A DNA stretch of 56,333 bases from an uncultured bacterium (GTDB lineage: Bacteria > Cyanobacteriota > Vampirovibrionia > Gastranaerophilales > Gastranaerophilaceae), in NCBI GenBank assembly GCA_949282215.1, contig CASDPF010000018.1, positions 1-56,333 on the forward strand, in the 5' to 3' direction. The position numbers and the translations under genes were made by a program. Positions 44,682 to 53,890 of this stretch are shown one piece after another (position 1 is the stretch's first letter; each line of letters starts with the position of its first letter). Under the pieces are notes generated by a model. It was not told the origin of the DNA. It was given only the letters and a program-made list of their open reading frames with translations, and made no database searches.

Positions 44682-45371
44682 TTACCAAGGATAATCCTTT
44701 TTTATTTCCCATCCATCTCTAATAATCTTTGCAGCACAATAAGAACCATTAGAATCTTTTGAACAATTTGCATTAATGTTTTCTTCAGTTGAGCTTATAC
44801 CATCTGCAAGTACTTTGTTTGTATTGCTTGCAATAATGAGTCTGAAAAAATCTTTTCCCATCATATTAGGTGGTTTGTAACCGTTTGTATCTACCCATAT
44901 ATATTGAAAATGGTTTTCTTGACCGGTTGTTGGAGATGTCCAGTGATTATCTTCTCCTATCAGTATAAAAGTACCATCTGCTAAATATATGCCTTGTCGT
45001 AAAACTGTAGAACCTGCAATTCCAACTTCAATAGGTGTTCCATTTCTATACACCCATGGAGTTGTTGAACTGTAATTGCAGCTGAGTGCGGTTGTACATA
45101 TTTTTATATTTTTTAAGTATGGTTTCCAATATGTTTCATAATGTTTATCTTTACCTATTTCACTTGGTGTTTGCCAGTATTGATATAAATCAAAATCCTT
45201 TTGAGCTAATAGAACTGCTTGATTTAAAATACTGTAAGTTTTTTTTAGCCGACTGACGGTTTCTTTTTGTCTATAATCCGCAATAATTGCTGGCAATGTC
45301 ATTGCAGCTACAATTCCTATAATGCCTAATGTTATCAATACTTCTGCAAGTGTGAAAGCTTTTTCTCTCAT
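44682..45371 (-). CDS. Type IV prepilin-like protein
   Basis: A 229-residue protein with MREKA, then FTLAEVLITLGIIGIVAAMT: an Ala -1 prepilin motif. The C-terminus YCAAKIIRDGWEIKKDYPW matches the leader-linked gene at 50571-51251, so it belongs to the second C-terminal class. It has an AGAGGA ribosome-binding site and no G-run leader. Its promoter region is covered by two palindromes (45395-45430), and a small XRE regulator is read divergently from 45476. Confidence 0.85.
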   Translation of the reverse strand: MREKAFTLAEVLITLGIIGIVAAMTLPAIIADYRQKETVSRLKKTYSILNQAVLLAQKDFDLYQYWQTPSEIGKDKHYETYWKPYLKNIKICTTALSCNYSSTTPWVYRNGTPIEVGIAGSTVLRQGIYLADGTFILIGEDNHWTSPTTGQENHFQYIWVDTNGYKPPNMMGKDFFRLIIASNTNKVLADGISSTEENINANCSKDSNGSYCAAKIIRDGWEIKKDYPW

Positions 45372-45394
45372 TATCTATCCTCTGCAATCCAAAT

Positions 45395-45430
45395 ATAACA
45401 TTATGTTATCTTTACATAACAATATGTTAT
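45395..45430. promoter_or_regulatory. Tandem palindromic operators between prepilin and XRE gene
   Basis: ATAACATTATGTTAT (45395-45409, perfect palindrome) and ATAACAATATGTTAT (45416-45430, ATAACA/TGTTAT arms) have starts 21 bp apart, about two helical turns. Such spacing would let two repressor dimers sit on one face of the DNA. They overlie the prepilin promoter. Confidence 0.7.
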
Positions 45431-45475
45431 TTATACCATATAGAATTTGTACAGTCAACATGACAACATATATCT

Positions 45476-45685
45476 ATGTATGATTTAAATTTGGTTAATA
45501 TCGGACGGAATATCAAAGTGGAAAGAGTCCGAAAAGGCTATTCTCAAGAAGAATTGGCAGAGCTTGCCGATACGTCGAGGCATTCGATATCACTTATTGA
45601 ATCAGGTTTGCAGCATCCAAAGCTAATATCAGTTTTAAAGATTGCAAATGCTTTATGTATAGATATTAACGAATTATTAAAATAG
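45476..45685 (+). CDS. XRE-family small DNA-binding protein
   Basis: A 69-residue single Cro/CI-type helix-turn-helix: IKVERVRKGYSQEELAELAD, then SRHSISLIESGLQHPKLISV. It is the likely repressor of the divergent prepilin and of itself through the palindromes upstream. Its promoter ends right at the ATG and no ribosome-binding site is seen, as for the XRE gene at 30224. The 45686-45842 stretch downstream shows nothing I can support. Confidence 0.87.
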   Translation: MYDLNLVNIGRNIKVERVRKGYSQEELAELADTSRHSISLIESGLQHPKLISVLKIANALCIDINELLK

Positions 45686-45842
45686 TAAATTAGAAATAAT
45701 GTTTCATTATAACTTTTTATATATGCACCGAAAGATTTTAGTAAATCTTCAAATTTAATATATTATTTTTTATTTTGATATTACTGGCGGGCAGCATTCT
45801 CCAAATAATATTTTTGTGATGTGAATTAATATAAAAAATTTG

Positions 45843-46490
45843 TTAACTTAAGTATATTTTAGCTAAGTCAATGTCATTTTGGGTTGTAATTTTTATATTT
45901 TTATAGCTGCCGTCAATTATATAGACGTCGTGTCCCAGTTCTTCTACCATTCCTGCATCATCTGTAAAGTTTTTACCTTCAAACTTTTGGTGTGCTTTTA
46001 AAATTAAATCGTAAGCAAATGCTTGTGGTGTTTGTGTGTTGTATAGTTTTGAACGGTCAATAGTTCTGACAATTTTCCCGTGTTCGACTTCTTTAATTGT
46101 ATCTATAGTTTTGGTCATAACAGATATTGCTTTTACTTCTTTTACCATTTCTATACAAATATTAATCAATTCTGTCGTAATAATCGGTCTTGCTCCGTCA
46201 TGAATTACTACGTAGTCACAGGTATCAGCTTTTAGACCGTTATATACACTTGCTTGTCTGGTTTGTCCGCCTTCAACAATTTTTATTTTTTCATAATCTT
46301 TAAACAGTTCTTTCAATTCATCCATTATAGATAAATTTGCACAGATAATTATTTCGTCAACGTTTGCATATCTGAATGCATCTACTGTATATTTTATTAC
46401 TTCTTTTCCGTTAATCTTTTCAAGAAGTTTATTTTTATTCCCAAATCTTGATGATGTTCCGCCGGCTGTGATTATAACATTAGTTTTCAT
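45843..46490 (-). CDS. ispD: 2-C-methyl-D-erythritol 4-phosphate cytidylyltransferase
   Basis: A 215-residue cytidylyltransferase of the non-mevalonate isoprenoid pathway (MEP + CTP to CDP-ME). Motifs are IITAGGTSSRFG at the N-terminus, G-G-Q-T-R-Q-A-S-V-Y-N-G, VIHDGARP and the C-terminal TDDAGMVE. It overlaps the upstream thiL-like gene by 4 nt (ATGA), so the two are translationally coupled. Isoprenoid precursors also feed uppS. Confidence 0.94.
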   Translation of the reverse strand: MKTNVIITAGGTSSRFGNKNKLLEKINGKEVIKYTVDAFRYANVDEIIICANLSIMDELKELFKDYEKIKIVEGGQTRQASVYNGLKADTCDYVVIHDGARPIITTELINICIEMVKEVKAISVMTKTIDTIKEVEHGKIVRTIDRSKLYNTQTPQAFAYDLILKAHQKFEGKNFTDDAGMVEELGHDVYIIDGSYKNIKITTQNDIDLAKIYLS

Positions 46491-47383
46491 TTTTTCTCCT
46501 TGAAATGGTTAAATAAATTATTTTCTATTTCGTCTGTAGTGTAAGTTTTAGAACCTATTTTGACACCTGAACCCTCTTTTACTTCTCCGATTACCGTGTA
46601 ATTTTTTGGATCTGTAACCGTTGCTATCAGCTGGTAATCCTCTCCTCCATATAAAATTAGGTTTTTGTAATTATCAAATTGCTCAAGCTCTTTATCATAA
46701 GGAATTTTGTCAAAGTCAACTTCTAGCAAGACTCCGCTTTCTTTCGATATTTGAGAAAGTGTGTCCATAAGTCCGTCTGATGTATCCATCATAGCATAAT
46801 CTTCTTTGATTGTGGAGGCAATTTCTTTTGAAAATTCTTTTTGTGCTTTAGGCATTAGATGTGCCTCTATTAATTTGCTTTTTTTCTTGCCTGCTAAAAG
46901 TTCTTCCAATCCTCCTGCACTTGAGCCGTGAGGCCCTGAGATTATAATTTTTTGTCCAATTTTAGCAAATTTACGTGAGGAAATTTTTCTGTTTTTCGTA
47001 GAGCCTATTGCAGTAATTGAGATAAAAATTTTTTCGCTCCCTGTAATATCTCCGCCGACTATTTCCACTTCTTTATTACAAGCTTCTTTTAGACCTTTAT
47101 AAAATTCTTCCACAAATTCAATATCTGTATCTTTTGGCAAAGAAAGTCCGACTGTTAAATATTTTGGCTCCGCTCCGCTTGCACATATATCAGAAATATT
47201 TACCATTGCCGATTTATAGCCTATTTGAAACGGGGTTGCAAAATCTTTTTTGAAATGAATATCTTCAATTAAATTATCTTGACTGATTACTATTCCAAGT
47301 TCTTCTATGTATGCACAATCATCCCCGATATATTTTGAATTCAGGATTTTTTTTATTGCAAGTATAAAATCTTTTTCTTTCAT
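46487..47383 (-). CDS. thiL: Thiamine-monophosphate kinase
   Basis: A 298-residue ThiL phosphorylating thiamine monophosphate to the diphosphate cofactor. It has the AIR-synthase-like fold with GDDCAYIEE near residue 20, M-V-N-I-S-D-I-C-A-S-G-A and the C-terminal LYGGEDYQLIATV. TPP is needed by the 2-oxoacid oxidoreductase encoded nearby. It lies 5 nt after the GGDEF gene and overlaps ispD. Confidence 0.93.
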   Translation of the reverse strand: MKEKDFILAIKKILNSKYIGDDCAYIEELGIVISQDNLIEDIHFKKDFATPFQIGYKSAMVNISDICASGAEPKYLTVGLSLPKDTDIEFVEEFYKGLKEACNKEVEIVGGDITGSEKIFISITAIGSTKNRKISSRKFAKIGQKIIISGPHGSSAGGLEELLAGKKKSKLIEAHLMPKAQKEFSKEIASTIKEDYAMMDTSDGLMDTLSQISKESGVLLEVDFDKIPYDKELEQFDNYKNLILYGGEDYQLIATVTDPKNYTVIGEVKEGSGVKIGSKTYTTDEIENNLFNHFKEKK

Positions 47384-47388
47384 TATTT

Positions 47389-49284
47389 TTAGTTCAAATC
47401 GTGTTCTATAAGTGTAATAAATTCATTGACAAGGGTTTCATTCCATTTTTTACCGCAATCTTTTTTAATTTCTTCAAGTGCTTCTTTTGGGCTGAGTTTG
47501 CTTCTATATGTTCTTTGTTCTGTAAGTGCAAAATATGCATCAACTATAAGAATAATTTGCGATGTTAATGGAATTTCGTTTTTTGAAATTTGTGCAGGAT
47601 AACCGCTTCCATCCCAGTTTTCGTGGTGGTGTTCGATTATTGGAATTATATCTTGGATATAGGATATCGGTTGTAAAATTTCTTTTGCTGCAATTATCGG
47701 GTGTTCTTTTATATGATTTTTTTCGTCTTCCGTGAGTGGCGTTGTTTTTAATAACAATTCTTTTGGAAGCATAAGATTTCCGATATCATATAATAAAATT
47801 GCTATTTTAAGTTTATCTATATCATCTTTTGATAAATCAAAGCGTTTAGCAAGACTTACTGCTGTTAGTAATTTTGATTTTACAATTCCGTTTTCATGAA
47901 GCGGGTTATAGGTTTGAGTTAAGATATCTGCAACCGAGTATAGAATTTCTTTTTGAGATTGATTTGTTTTTAGTTTTTCACATAATTCATCAGAAAGAGC
48001 TTTTGGAATTGGCATATTATGTTTTGATAAGATATCTGTGAATGTATTTACGGCTACTTCCTGCCATGAAATTTCTGCGGCTGTACTTGCAAGGGTTACT
48101 TGATTTCTTCCGTTGCGTTTTGAGTTATACATCGCCTGGTCTGTCAATTCCAGCAATTCTTCAAGATTATCCGAATGCTCTAAAAATGTCGCAACCCCGA
48201 CACTTGTGGTAATATGACCTATTGTATCCAATTCTTTTTCTTCAATAGCTTTTCTTATACGTTCAGCAGCTATCATTGCACCTTCTGAAGAAATTCCCGG
48301 AAGCAGAATGTTAAATTCTTCTCCGCCCATTCTTGCTGCAATATCTATTGAACGAGCATTTGTTTTTAATACATCTGCAACGGTTTTTATTGCTAAATCT
48401 CCGTATGCGTGACCGAACTTGTCATTAATATGTTTTAAAAAGTCCAAATCAAGACCGATTATGCTGAATGGTTGGTTATTACGAATGGAACGTACCGCTT
48501 CTTTTTTTATGTAGTCTTCAAAAAATCTTCTGTTATAAAGTCCTGTCAAACCGTCAGTGACGGCCTGTTCTTTTACTGCTTCAAAAAGGTCTGCAACTGT
48601 GATTGCAATTTCTATTTGCTGTGCAAACATTGATAGAAAATCTGTCTCGGATTTTGCTAATTCTTCTCTTGATGAAAATACTCCGAATATTCCGAATGGT
48701 TTTTCTCTTGAATATAATGGAATTGTTATTATCGATTTGACTGATTTATCTTCCAGAACTTTACTTACTAATTCTTCTGAAATGTCAGGCATGATTGCTC
48801 GAAGTGTGCTTGCAATATCGGTTGTTTGATGAATTTTTCGCTGTTCAAGAGTTTGTGCAAAAATGGCATCTTTTGTATATGCAAGTCGTCTTGTTTGAAT
48901 TGGTTCTGTGAGTACTGTATCAGCTCGTTTTATTGTAACATCTTGTGCTTCTGCAAGTACCATAAGATAGTCACCGTTCTCATCAGTGAACTTTCTCATA
49001 ATCGTACAATGCAAATATCCGAGTTCTCCCTGAATAGTGTTTACGATGGTTTCCATAACGCTGATAAGGGGTTTTGAAGAATTCATCATATCCCAGATAT
49101 GCTGGATTGTAAGCATTCTTTTGTTTGCAACATTAAGTTCATGAGTTCGTTCTTTAATTTCTTGCTCTAATTGTAAGTTACGTTCGTAAATTTCCAAAAA
49201 ATCCTGCTTCCCGCTGTAGATATTATTTTCTACTTCGGAAATTTTTTTTCGTAACTCGTTTATTTTATCAAAGAATTTCATCAA
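47389..49284 (-). CDS. GAF-GGDEF-HD(GYP) signalling protein
   Basis: A 631-residue cytoplasmic c-di-GMP protein with an N-terminal coiled coil (1-55), a GAF sensor domain (about 70-235), a diguanylate cyclase domain (about 240-400) and an HD-GYP-type domain (about 440-625). The cyclase keeps GGEEF at 320-324 and the RSID inhibitory site at 311-314, so it should make c-di-GMP with product inhibition. The HD part keeps HHHENWDGSGYP at 552-562, but the leading His-Asp pair is Tyr-Asp (499-500). That metal site is probably lost and the domain may not degrade c-di-GMP. No RBS-distant start is needed. It is first in a unit with thiL and ispD. Confidence 0.9.
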   Translation of the reverse strand: MMKFFDKINELRKKISEVENNIYSGKQDFLEIYERNLQLEQEIKERTHELNVANKRMLTIQHIWDMMNSSKPLISVMETIVNTIQGELGYLHCTIMRKFTDENGDYLMVLAEAQDVTIKRADTVLTEPIQTRRLAYTKDAIFAQTLEQRKIHQTTDIASTLRAIMPDISEELVSKVLEDKSVKSIITIPLYSREKPFGIFGVFSSREELAKSETDFLSMFAQQIEIAITVADLFEAVKEQAVTDGLTGLYNRRFFEDYIKKEAVRSIRNNQPFSIIGLDLDFLKHINDKFGHAYGDLAIKTVADVLKTNARSIDIAARMGGEEFNILLPGISSEGAMIAAERIRKAIEEKELDTIGHITTSVGVATFLEHSDNLEELLELTDQAMYNSKRNGRNQVTLASTAAEISWQEVAVNTFTDILSKHNMPIPKALSDELCEKLKTNQSQKEILYSVADILTQTYNPLHENGIVKSKLLTAVSLAKRFDLSKDDIDKLKIAILLYDIGNLMLPKELLLKTTPLTEDEKNHIKEHPIIAAKEILQPISYIQDIIPIIEHHHENWDGSGYPAQISKNEIPLTSQIILIVDAYFALTEQRTYRSKLSPKEALEEIKKDCGKKWNETLVNEFITLIEHDLN

Positions 49285-49345
49285 AAGACCTGTGTTTATA
49301 ATGCTTTACTTATTAATTATACAACATTTTCTTGATTTTACAATA

Positions 49346-50293
49346 TTAATGTAAAAAAGCTGCACCAATTACGCCGGAATAATCACCTAATTCAGCTTTT
49401 TTGAATTCTATTTTTGTTGCAGGCACAGGAAGACATTTTGCTTTTGCTTTTTTTATAGTTTTCTGATAAAAGTAGTCCACAGCTTCAATAAGTCCTCCTC
49501 CGAGGATTATAAGTTTCGGGTTAATGAAGTTAATTATGCTGGCAATTCCTCCTGATAAATATTCAGATGCTTCTGTCACGCATTGAATTACAAGTTCATC
49601 ATCACGTTCTATTGATTTTTGTATCATACTTGAGCTGATTGATTTACCGCCTTCGAGATAGTCTAAAATATCGGAATGACGTCCTTTGCGTAAAGCACCT
49701 TCTATCCTTTTTTCAATAGCTGAGCGAGAAGCGTATGCTTCAAGACATCCATGAGCACCGCAAGCACATTGTCTGCCGTTTAAATCGACAATCATATGCC
49801 CTATTTCACCTGCAGTTCCTGTTGCACCGTGAATTATTTTTCCGTTTTTTACAATAGATGAACCGACTCCTGTCCCGACAAATATGCACACAAAGTCATC
49901 GCATCCTTTGGCTGCACCAAACATCATTTCGCCCATTGCAGCTATTTCTACATCATTACCTAAGTATACAGGAAGACTGAAATGACTTGTTAAGTGTTCT
50001 CTAATATTTAGGTCATAGCAATCAAGATTAGGAGCTCCGATTAAAATTCCGTTTTCTCTATCTACCTGTCCTGCTGCTCCGACACCGATTGATTCAATTT
50101 CTTGGAGTGGGATTTTACTTTCTTTTAAAAGTTCTTCAATTCCCTCTATCATTTTACGAATAATATTTTTGGGACCTTTATCTTTTTTCGTTTTTTTCTT
50201 GACGTGGTGAACTACTTCTCCTGTTGTTTTGTCAACAAGGGCTATCAAAATTTTTGTTCCGCCTAAATCTATTCCTATCGAAAACTTTTTCAT
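49346..50293 (-). CDS. ROK-family sugar kinase (glucokinase-like)
   Basis: A 315-residue ROK kinase: N-terminal GIDLGGTKILIALVD, VGTGVGSSIV, the zinc motif GRQCACGAHGCLEAYAS and a C-terminal LILGGGLIEA. It probably phosphorylates glucose or a related hexose with ATP. ROK repressors carry an extra N-terminal helix-turn-helix that is absent here, so a kinase role is favoured. Confidence 0.92.
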   Translation of the reverse strand: MKKFSIGIDLGGTKILIALVDKTTGEVVHHVKKKTKKDKGPKNIIRKMIEGIEELLKESKIPLQEIESIGVGAAGQVDRENGILIGAPNLDCYDLNIREHLTSHFSLPVYLGNDVEIAAMGEMMFGAAKGCDDFVCIFVGTGVGSSIVKNGKIIHGATGTAGEIGHMIVDLNGRQCACGAHGCLEAYASRSAIEKRIEGALRKGRHSDILDYLEGGKSISSSMIQKSIERDDELVIQCVTEASEYLSGGIASIINFINPKLIILGGGLIEAVDYFYQKTIKKAKAKCLPVPATKIEFKKAELGDYSGVIGAAFLH

Positions 50294-50350
50294 ACTCTTG
50301 TATTATATATTAAAAACTCAATTTAGTAAACTGGGTTGCGAAACCTATTA

Positions 50351-50570
50351 ATCTGTTGTATAATAATAAAAAAGGAGGATGTATGCAAAAAACGCTGATA
50401 GATAGAATTTCGGGGGGGGGGGCTACCAACTAACAGTTAGGACAAGCATTTTCGACTTAGACCTCCGATTTAATGAAAAAGAGCAGAGAAGCAAGCCGTG
50501 CCAAGTGACACGGTGGTTTTTGGTGTGAAAATTTTTGGAAAAACAGTTAATAAAAACAAACGGAGGACTT
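50351..50570 (+). repeat. Prepilin leader repeat, copy 4
   Basis: TATAAT (50359-50364), AAAGGAGG, ORF from ATG 50383, 11 G (50412-50422), CCTCCG (50462-50467), the CCGTG/CACGG hairpin (about 50496-50513) and CGGAGG (50561-50566) before the prepilin ATG at 50571. Confidence 0.85.
50383..50433 (+). CDS. Leader ORF copy 4 (16 aa, G-run inside)
   Basis: MQKTLIDRISGGGATN, stopping at TAA 50431-50433. The alternative frame from GGC 50421 reads GYQLTVRTSIFDLDLRF and so on, but here TGA has become TGG and the frame runs on to TGA 50526-50528. So this copy would give a 4-residue longer product. Confidence 0.5.
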   Translation: MQKTLIDRISGGGATN

Positions 50571-51251
50571 ATGAAAAAGAAAAATGCTTTTACATTGGCA
50601 GAAGTGCTTATTACATTAGGAATAATTGGGGTTGTCGCCGCAATGACATTACCTGCAATTTTGGCGAAAACTGATAAGCAAGAAACGGTTGCGAAATTGA
50701 AAAAGGTATACAGTGTACTCTCTCAGGGAATAAAACGTTCGGAGCTTGATAACGGAGAGATATCAGAATGGCCAACAGGTGCTGCTATTACTGATGTGAA
50801 TGCATATTTTGACAAGTATTGGCGTCCTTATTATAAAAATCCTAAAATTTGTTCTACTGCAGTAGCTTGTGGGTATTCTAATAAAAATGCTTGGATAAAA
50901 TTAAATGGACAAAGAACAGGTTGGGGGGTTCAAACCGATGAAACTCGAGTTTTATTTATGCTCTCTGATGGAACTTTAATATTTAATCCAAGGAATACTA
51001 CAGATATTAATGGAAATAACGTATATGTTAATCTCTTTTATGTTGATTTAAATGGACCTAAGAATCCAAATATTGTGGGAAAAGATGTGTTTATCTTTAC
51101 TCTTTCTGATAAAAAACTTTTAAGACCCTTTGGATATAATAAAAAGTATGAGGATTTAGATTGTAGTAAACAAAGTTCAGGAAATGAAAATGATTGTACT
51201 GCTAAAATTATTGCTGACGGCTGGGAGATAAAAGACGATTATCCTTGGTAA
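50571..51251 (+). CDS. Type IV prepilin-like protein
   Basis: A 226-residue protein beginning MKKKNA, then FTLAEVLITLGIIGVVAAMT, with Ala at -1 and Glu at +5. ATG 50571 lies 4 nt after CGGAGG; the longer in-frame start at 50535 lies inside the leader and is rejected. It ends DCTAKIIADGWEIKDDYPW, the same C-terminal class as 44682-45371. Role: pilin- or pseudopilin-like surface protein controlled by leader copy 4. Confidence 0.87.
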   Translation: MKKKNAFTLAEVLITLGIIGVVAAMTLPAILAKTDKQETVAKLKKVYSVLSQGIKRSELDNGEISEWPTGAAITDVNAYFDKYWRPYYKNPKICSTAVACGYSNKNAWIKLNGQRTGWGVQTDETRVLFMLSDGTLIFNPRNTTDINGNNVYVNLFYVDLNGPKNPNIVGKDVFIFTLSDKKLLRPFGYNKKYEDLDCSKQSSGNENDCTAKIIADGWEIKDDYPW

Positions 51252-51317
51252 AATTTACGATTTGCAAAAATTTATTATATCTGTTAGCATGTTCTTGTTG
51301 GTAGGGAAAGAGAGATT

Positions 51318-52862
51318 ATGGATATGAAAAAATTTTTGGTAATAGCTTCTGTATTATTATTTACAGCAGGACAAGTGACTGCGAAAGATGCTTGGGTAAA
51401 TAATTTACGGAGTAATTTCCTTAATCATTCCGCTGTTATCTATGCTGTTAACCTCAGAAATTTCAACGCTCAAGATACTAACAAAAACGGTGTTATAGAT
51501 TTTGATGAAGGTGAAGAAAGCGGAACTTTTTTGAACGCTATTGCAAGGCTTGATGAGCTTCAGGCAAACAGTGTTAATGCTATCCATTTACTACCTATCA
51601 CTCCTGTCGGAAAAATGAAAGCTCTTGGTACTGCCGGTTCGCTATATTCTGCTGCGGGATTTAATTCTCTTAATCCTCAGTTAAAAAGTGATAAGACGAT
51701 GTTAACTATTGAAGAACAGGCAAGAAAATTTATAAATGAAGCACACGAACGCGGTATTGCAGTTATCGTTGATGTGCCGGCATGCGGGTCTTATGATTTT
51801 TATTTACAAAGACCCGAGCTTTTTGTAAAAGATAAGTCAGGTCAGCCTGTTATACCCGCTGATTGGACTGATGTCAGACTTTTAAACAGCGGTACAGAAA
51901 CAGTTATTAATCGTGATGTATTTAATGTGTATAGAGAATATGTTGATTTTATGATGGATTTAGGTGTTGATGGCATTAGAGCTGATGTCGCTCATAGCAA
52001 GCCTGCTAAATTCTGGAAAGAATTAATCGATTATTCAAGACAACGTGATCCTCAAATCCTTTGGCTTGCAGAATCTTCTGATTCTTGGAAAGATTCTGTC
52101 TCTGATTATACTGTCTATACTCCGTATGATAAACTGCTGCAGGCAGGTTTTGACGGTTACTACGGAAGTTATTTCAATATGAAAAATTGGAAGACCGGAA
52201 AAGAGTTAATGAATCAGGTTAATCTGGATTTGAGTCTTGAAAAAAAATTCGGAGAACCCAAAAGTGTAATAGGCAGTTTTACGACTCATGATGAGTTGAG
52301 TCCTATTCTTGTGAATGGTGAAAAATACAGCAAAATGATTATGTGGTTAAATTCTACATTGCCGGTTAATGCTTATTTCCTTGACGGGTTTGACACAGGA
52401 GATAAATATATTTATTTCTGGGCTAATAAAAAAGCTCCTAAAACATACACTGATGATGATTTCTATTTCGTTCACAGAGGAAAAATCGATATATTCAATT
52501 TCTCAGCAAAACCGGGCGGAAATAATTTAGAATTACAAAAAGAATTCAGACGTGCAAATGAGTTTAAAAAATACGTGGATTCTCTTTATAAAGTCGGTCG
52601 TTTTAAACAGTTAAAATCGAATAATCCTTCAGTTTTTGCTTACGCTGTATCAGGTAACAAAAATACCGTAATTGTAATAGGTAATATAAATTTCCGTTCC
52701 ACTGAGGATGCTACAGTTAATGTTCCGAAATTCAATAAGGATTTAGATGTGATTCCTATTGCTTTGGAGAGTGTTCCTATATCTGAAAAAGGGAAAATTA
52801 AAGTTGAATTAATGCCTGGTGAAATTCAGGTTTTCCAAGTTGGAGAATTTGAAATTAAGTAG
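51318..52862 (+). CDS. Secreted GH13 alpha-amylase-family protein
   Basis: A 514-residue protein with a signal peptide (KKFLVIASVLLFTAGQVTAK, cleavage near residue 22). The GH13 barrel shows the catalytic set: D223 in DGIRADVAH, E252 in WLAESSD and H324-D325 in FTTHDE. Region I (D152-V-P-A-C) lacks the usual N-H. An EF-hand-like loop DTNKNGVIDFDE (53-64) lies near the N-terminus and may bind calcium. Acts on alpha-glucans in the periplasm or outside; the exact specificity (amylase or transferase) is open. M3 is an alternative start. Confidence 0.9.
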   Translation: MDMKKFLVIASVLLFTAGQVTAKDAWVNNLRSNFLNHSAVIYAVNLRNFNAQDTNKNGVIDFDEGEESGTFLNAIARLDELQANSVNAIHLLPITPVGKMKALGTAGSLYSAAGFNSLNPQLKSDKTMLTIEEQARKFINEAHERGIAVIVDVPACGSYDFYLQRPELFVKDKSGQPVIPADWTDVRLLNSGTETVINRDVFNVYREYVDFMMDLGVDGIRADVAHSKPAKFWKELIDYSRQRDPQILWLAESSDSWKDSVSDYTVYTPYDKLLQAGFDGYYGSYFNMKNWKTGKELMNQVNLDLSLEKKFGEPKSVIGSFTTHDELSPILVNGEKYSKMIMWLNSTLPVNAYFLDGFDTGDKYIYFWANKKAPKTYTDDDFYFVHRGKIDIFNFSAKPGGNNLELQKEFRRANEFKKYVDSLYKVGRFKQLKSNNPSVFAYAVSGNKNTVIVIGNINFRSTEDATVNVPKFNKDLDVIPIALESVPISEKGKIKVELMPGEIQVFQVGEFEIK

Positions 52863-52903
52863 CAAAAAAATCTTTTTTCCCATTTTACCAATAATATATA
52901 ATT

Positions 52904-53833
52904 ATGAATTTTTCTATTAATCCTGCATCTGACAATAAAAAATATTTTATATCCCCGCAAAAAAGAGCGGAGCAGACTCCTATGCCTAAAAAAGATATAT
53001 CTGAAACTCAAATGCAACAATCTGTGTCAATTGGAACTAATAAGATTCTTGCAGGATTAGGGGGACTTGCGGTAATCGGTTTGTCTGTTGTTTTAATAGG
53101 TCGTTCAAAAAAGAAACCTAAAACTAAGTTAATCAATAAAACCGATGATATTCCTGCAGTTAAAAATAAAATTAAAACCGCATACTTGGCTAAAAAATCT
53201 AAAATAGTTGAAGATTGTAAATCTAATGTTGTTAATGAAAAAGAAATTCAAAAATACATTGATATAAAAAATGAAGTTTCAACTAATATAAAATCCACTT
53301 TAAAAAATTTACAGTCAGATTCTGAATGGTTAGAGTTAAGGAAAATTAGAAAATCGCTTCTAAAAACTTTAAATGCAGATGAAAAAAGTAATCAACATAA
53401 TGTTGCTTCTAAAAAAATTGAGCTTGTAAATAATATTTTGATTTGTAAGCTCTATCCGCAAGAAGAGCAAGCCTTTAAAGATACTACACTTATGGATATA
53501 TCAGATGCTCTTGATATTATAAAAACTCCGTTTAATTCTTTAGAGGAATTTAATAATGCTTTTTATGCCAAACAAAAATATGATTTTGATTTTGCAGAAA
53601 ATGAAAAATTCTTCTATAAAGAATGTAACCTTACTTTGAGAGATTTATTCCCTGATGATATGAAAAGATATGATTATGCAAACAACAAAATTAAAGAACT
53701 CTATTTAGAACCAAAAGCAAAATTACATGAAAAATTAGTAGAATTAGCAAAAGAATTTCAGACATCTGAGGATGTTAAAAATTTGAAATATTTGAATAAT
53801 ACCGAGACCCAGACTGCCCCTATTATTGCTTGA
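52904..53833 (+). CDS. Membrane-anchored helical protein, unknown, 309 aa
   Basis: A 309-residue protein. Residues 1-40 are polar, then one membrane helix (KILAGLGGLAVIGLSVVLIG, about 45-64), followed by a Lys-rich linker and a long helical domain with possible coiled coils. No family is recognised. Architecture (short tail, single helix, Lys-rich linker, helical domain) resembles the protein at 19972-21018. No clear Shine-Dalgarno site precedes the ATG. Confidence 0.65.
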   Translation: MNFSINPASDNKKYFISPQKRAEQTPMPKKDISETQMQQSVSIGTNKILAGLGGLAVIGLSVVLIGRSKKKPKTKLINKTDDIPAVKNKIKTAYLAKKSKIVEDCKSNVVNEKEIQKYIDIKNEVSTNIKSTLKNLQSDSEWLELRKIRKSLLKTLNADEKSNQHNVASKKIELVNNILICKLYPQEEQAFKDTTLMDISDALDIIKTPFNSLEEFNNAFYAKQKYDFDFAENEKFFYKECNLTLRDLFPDDMKRYDYANNKIKELYLEPKAKLHEKLVELAKEFQTSEDVKNLKYLNNTETQTAPIIA

Positions 53834-53890
53834 CATAGCCCTTTTAGCGGGTAAAATCATAGTTGTATATAACCGAAGGGAGTATAGAAA

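Noticed and set aside
50535-50570. N-terminally extended start of the prepilin at 50571
   Set aside because: The extension lies in the conserved leader and lacks a ribosome-binding site; CGGAGG is placed correctly for ATG 50571.
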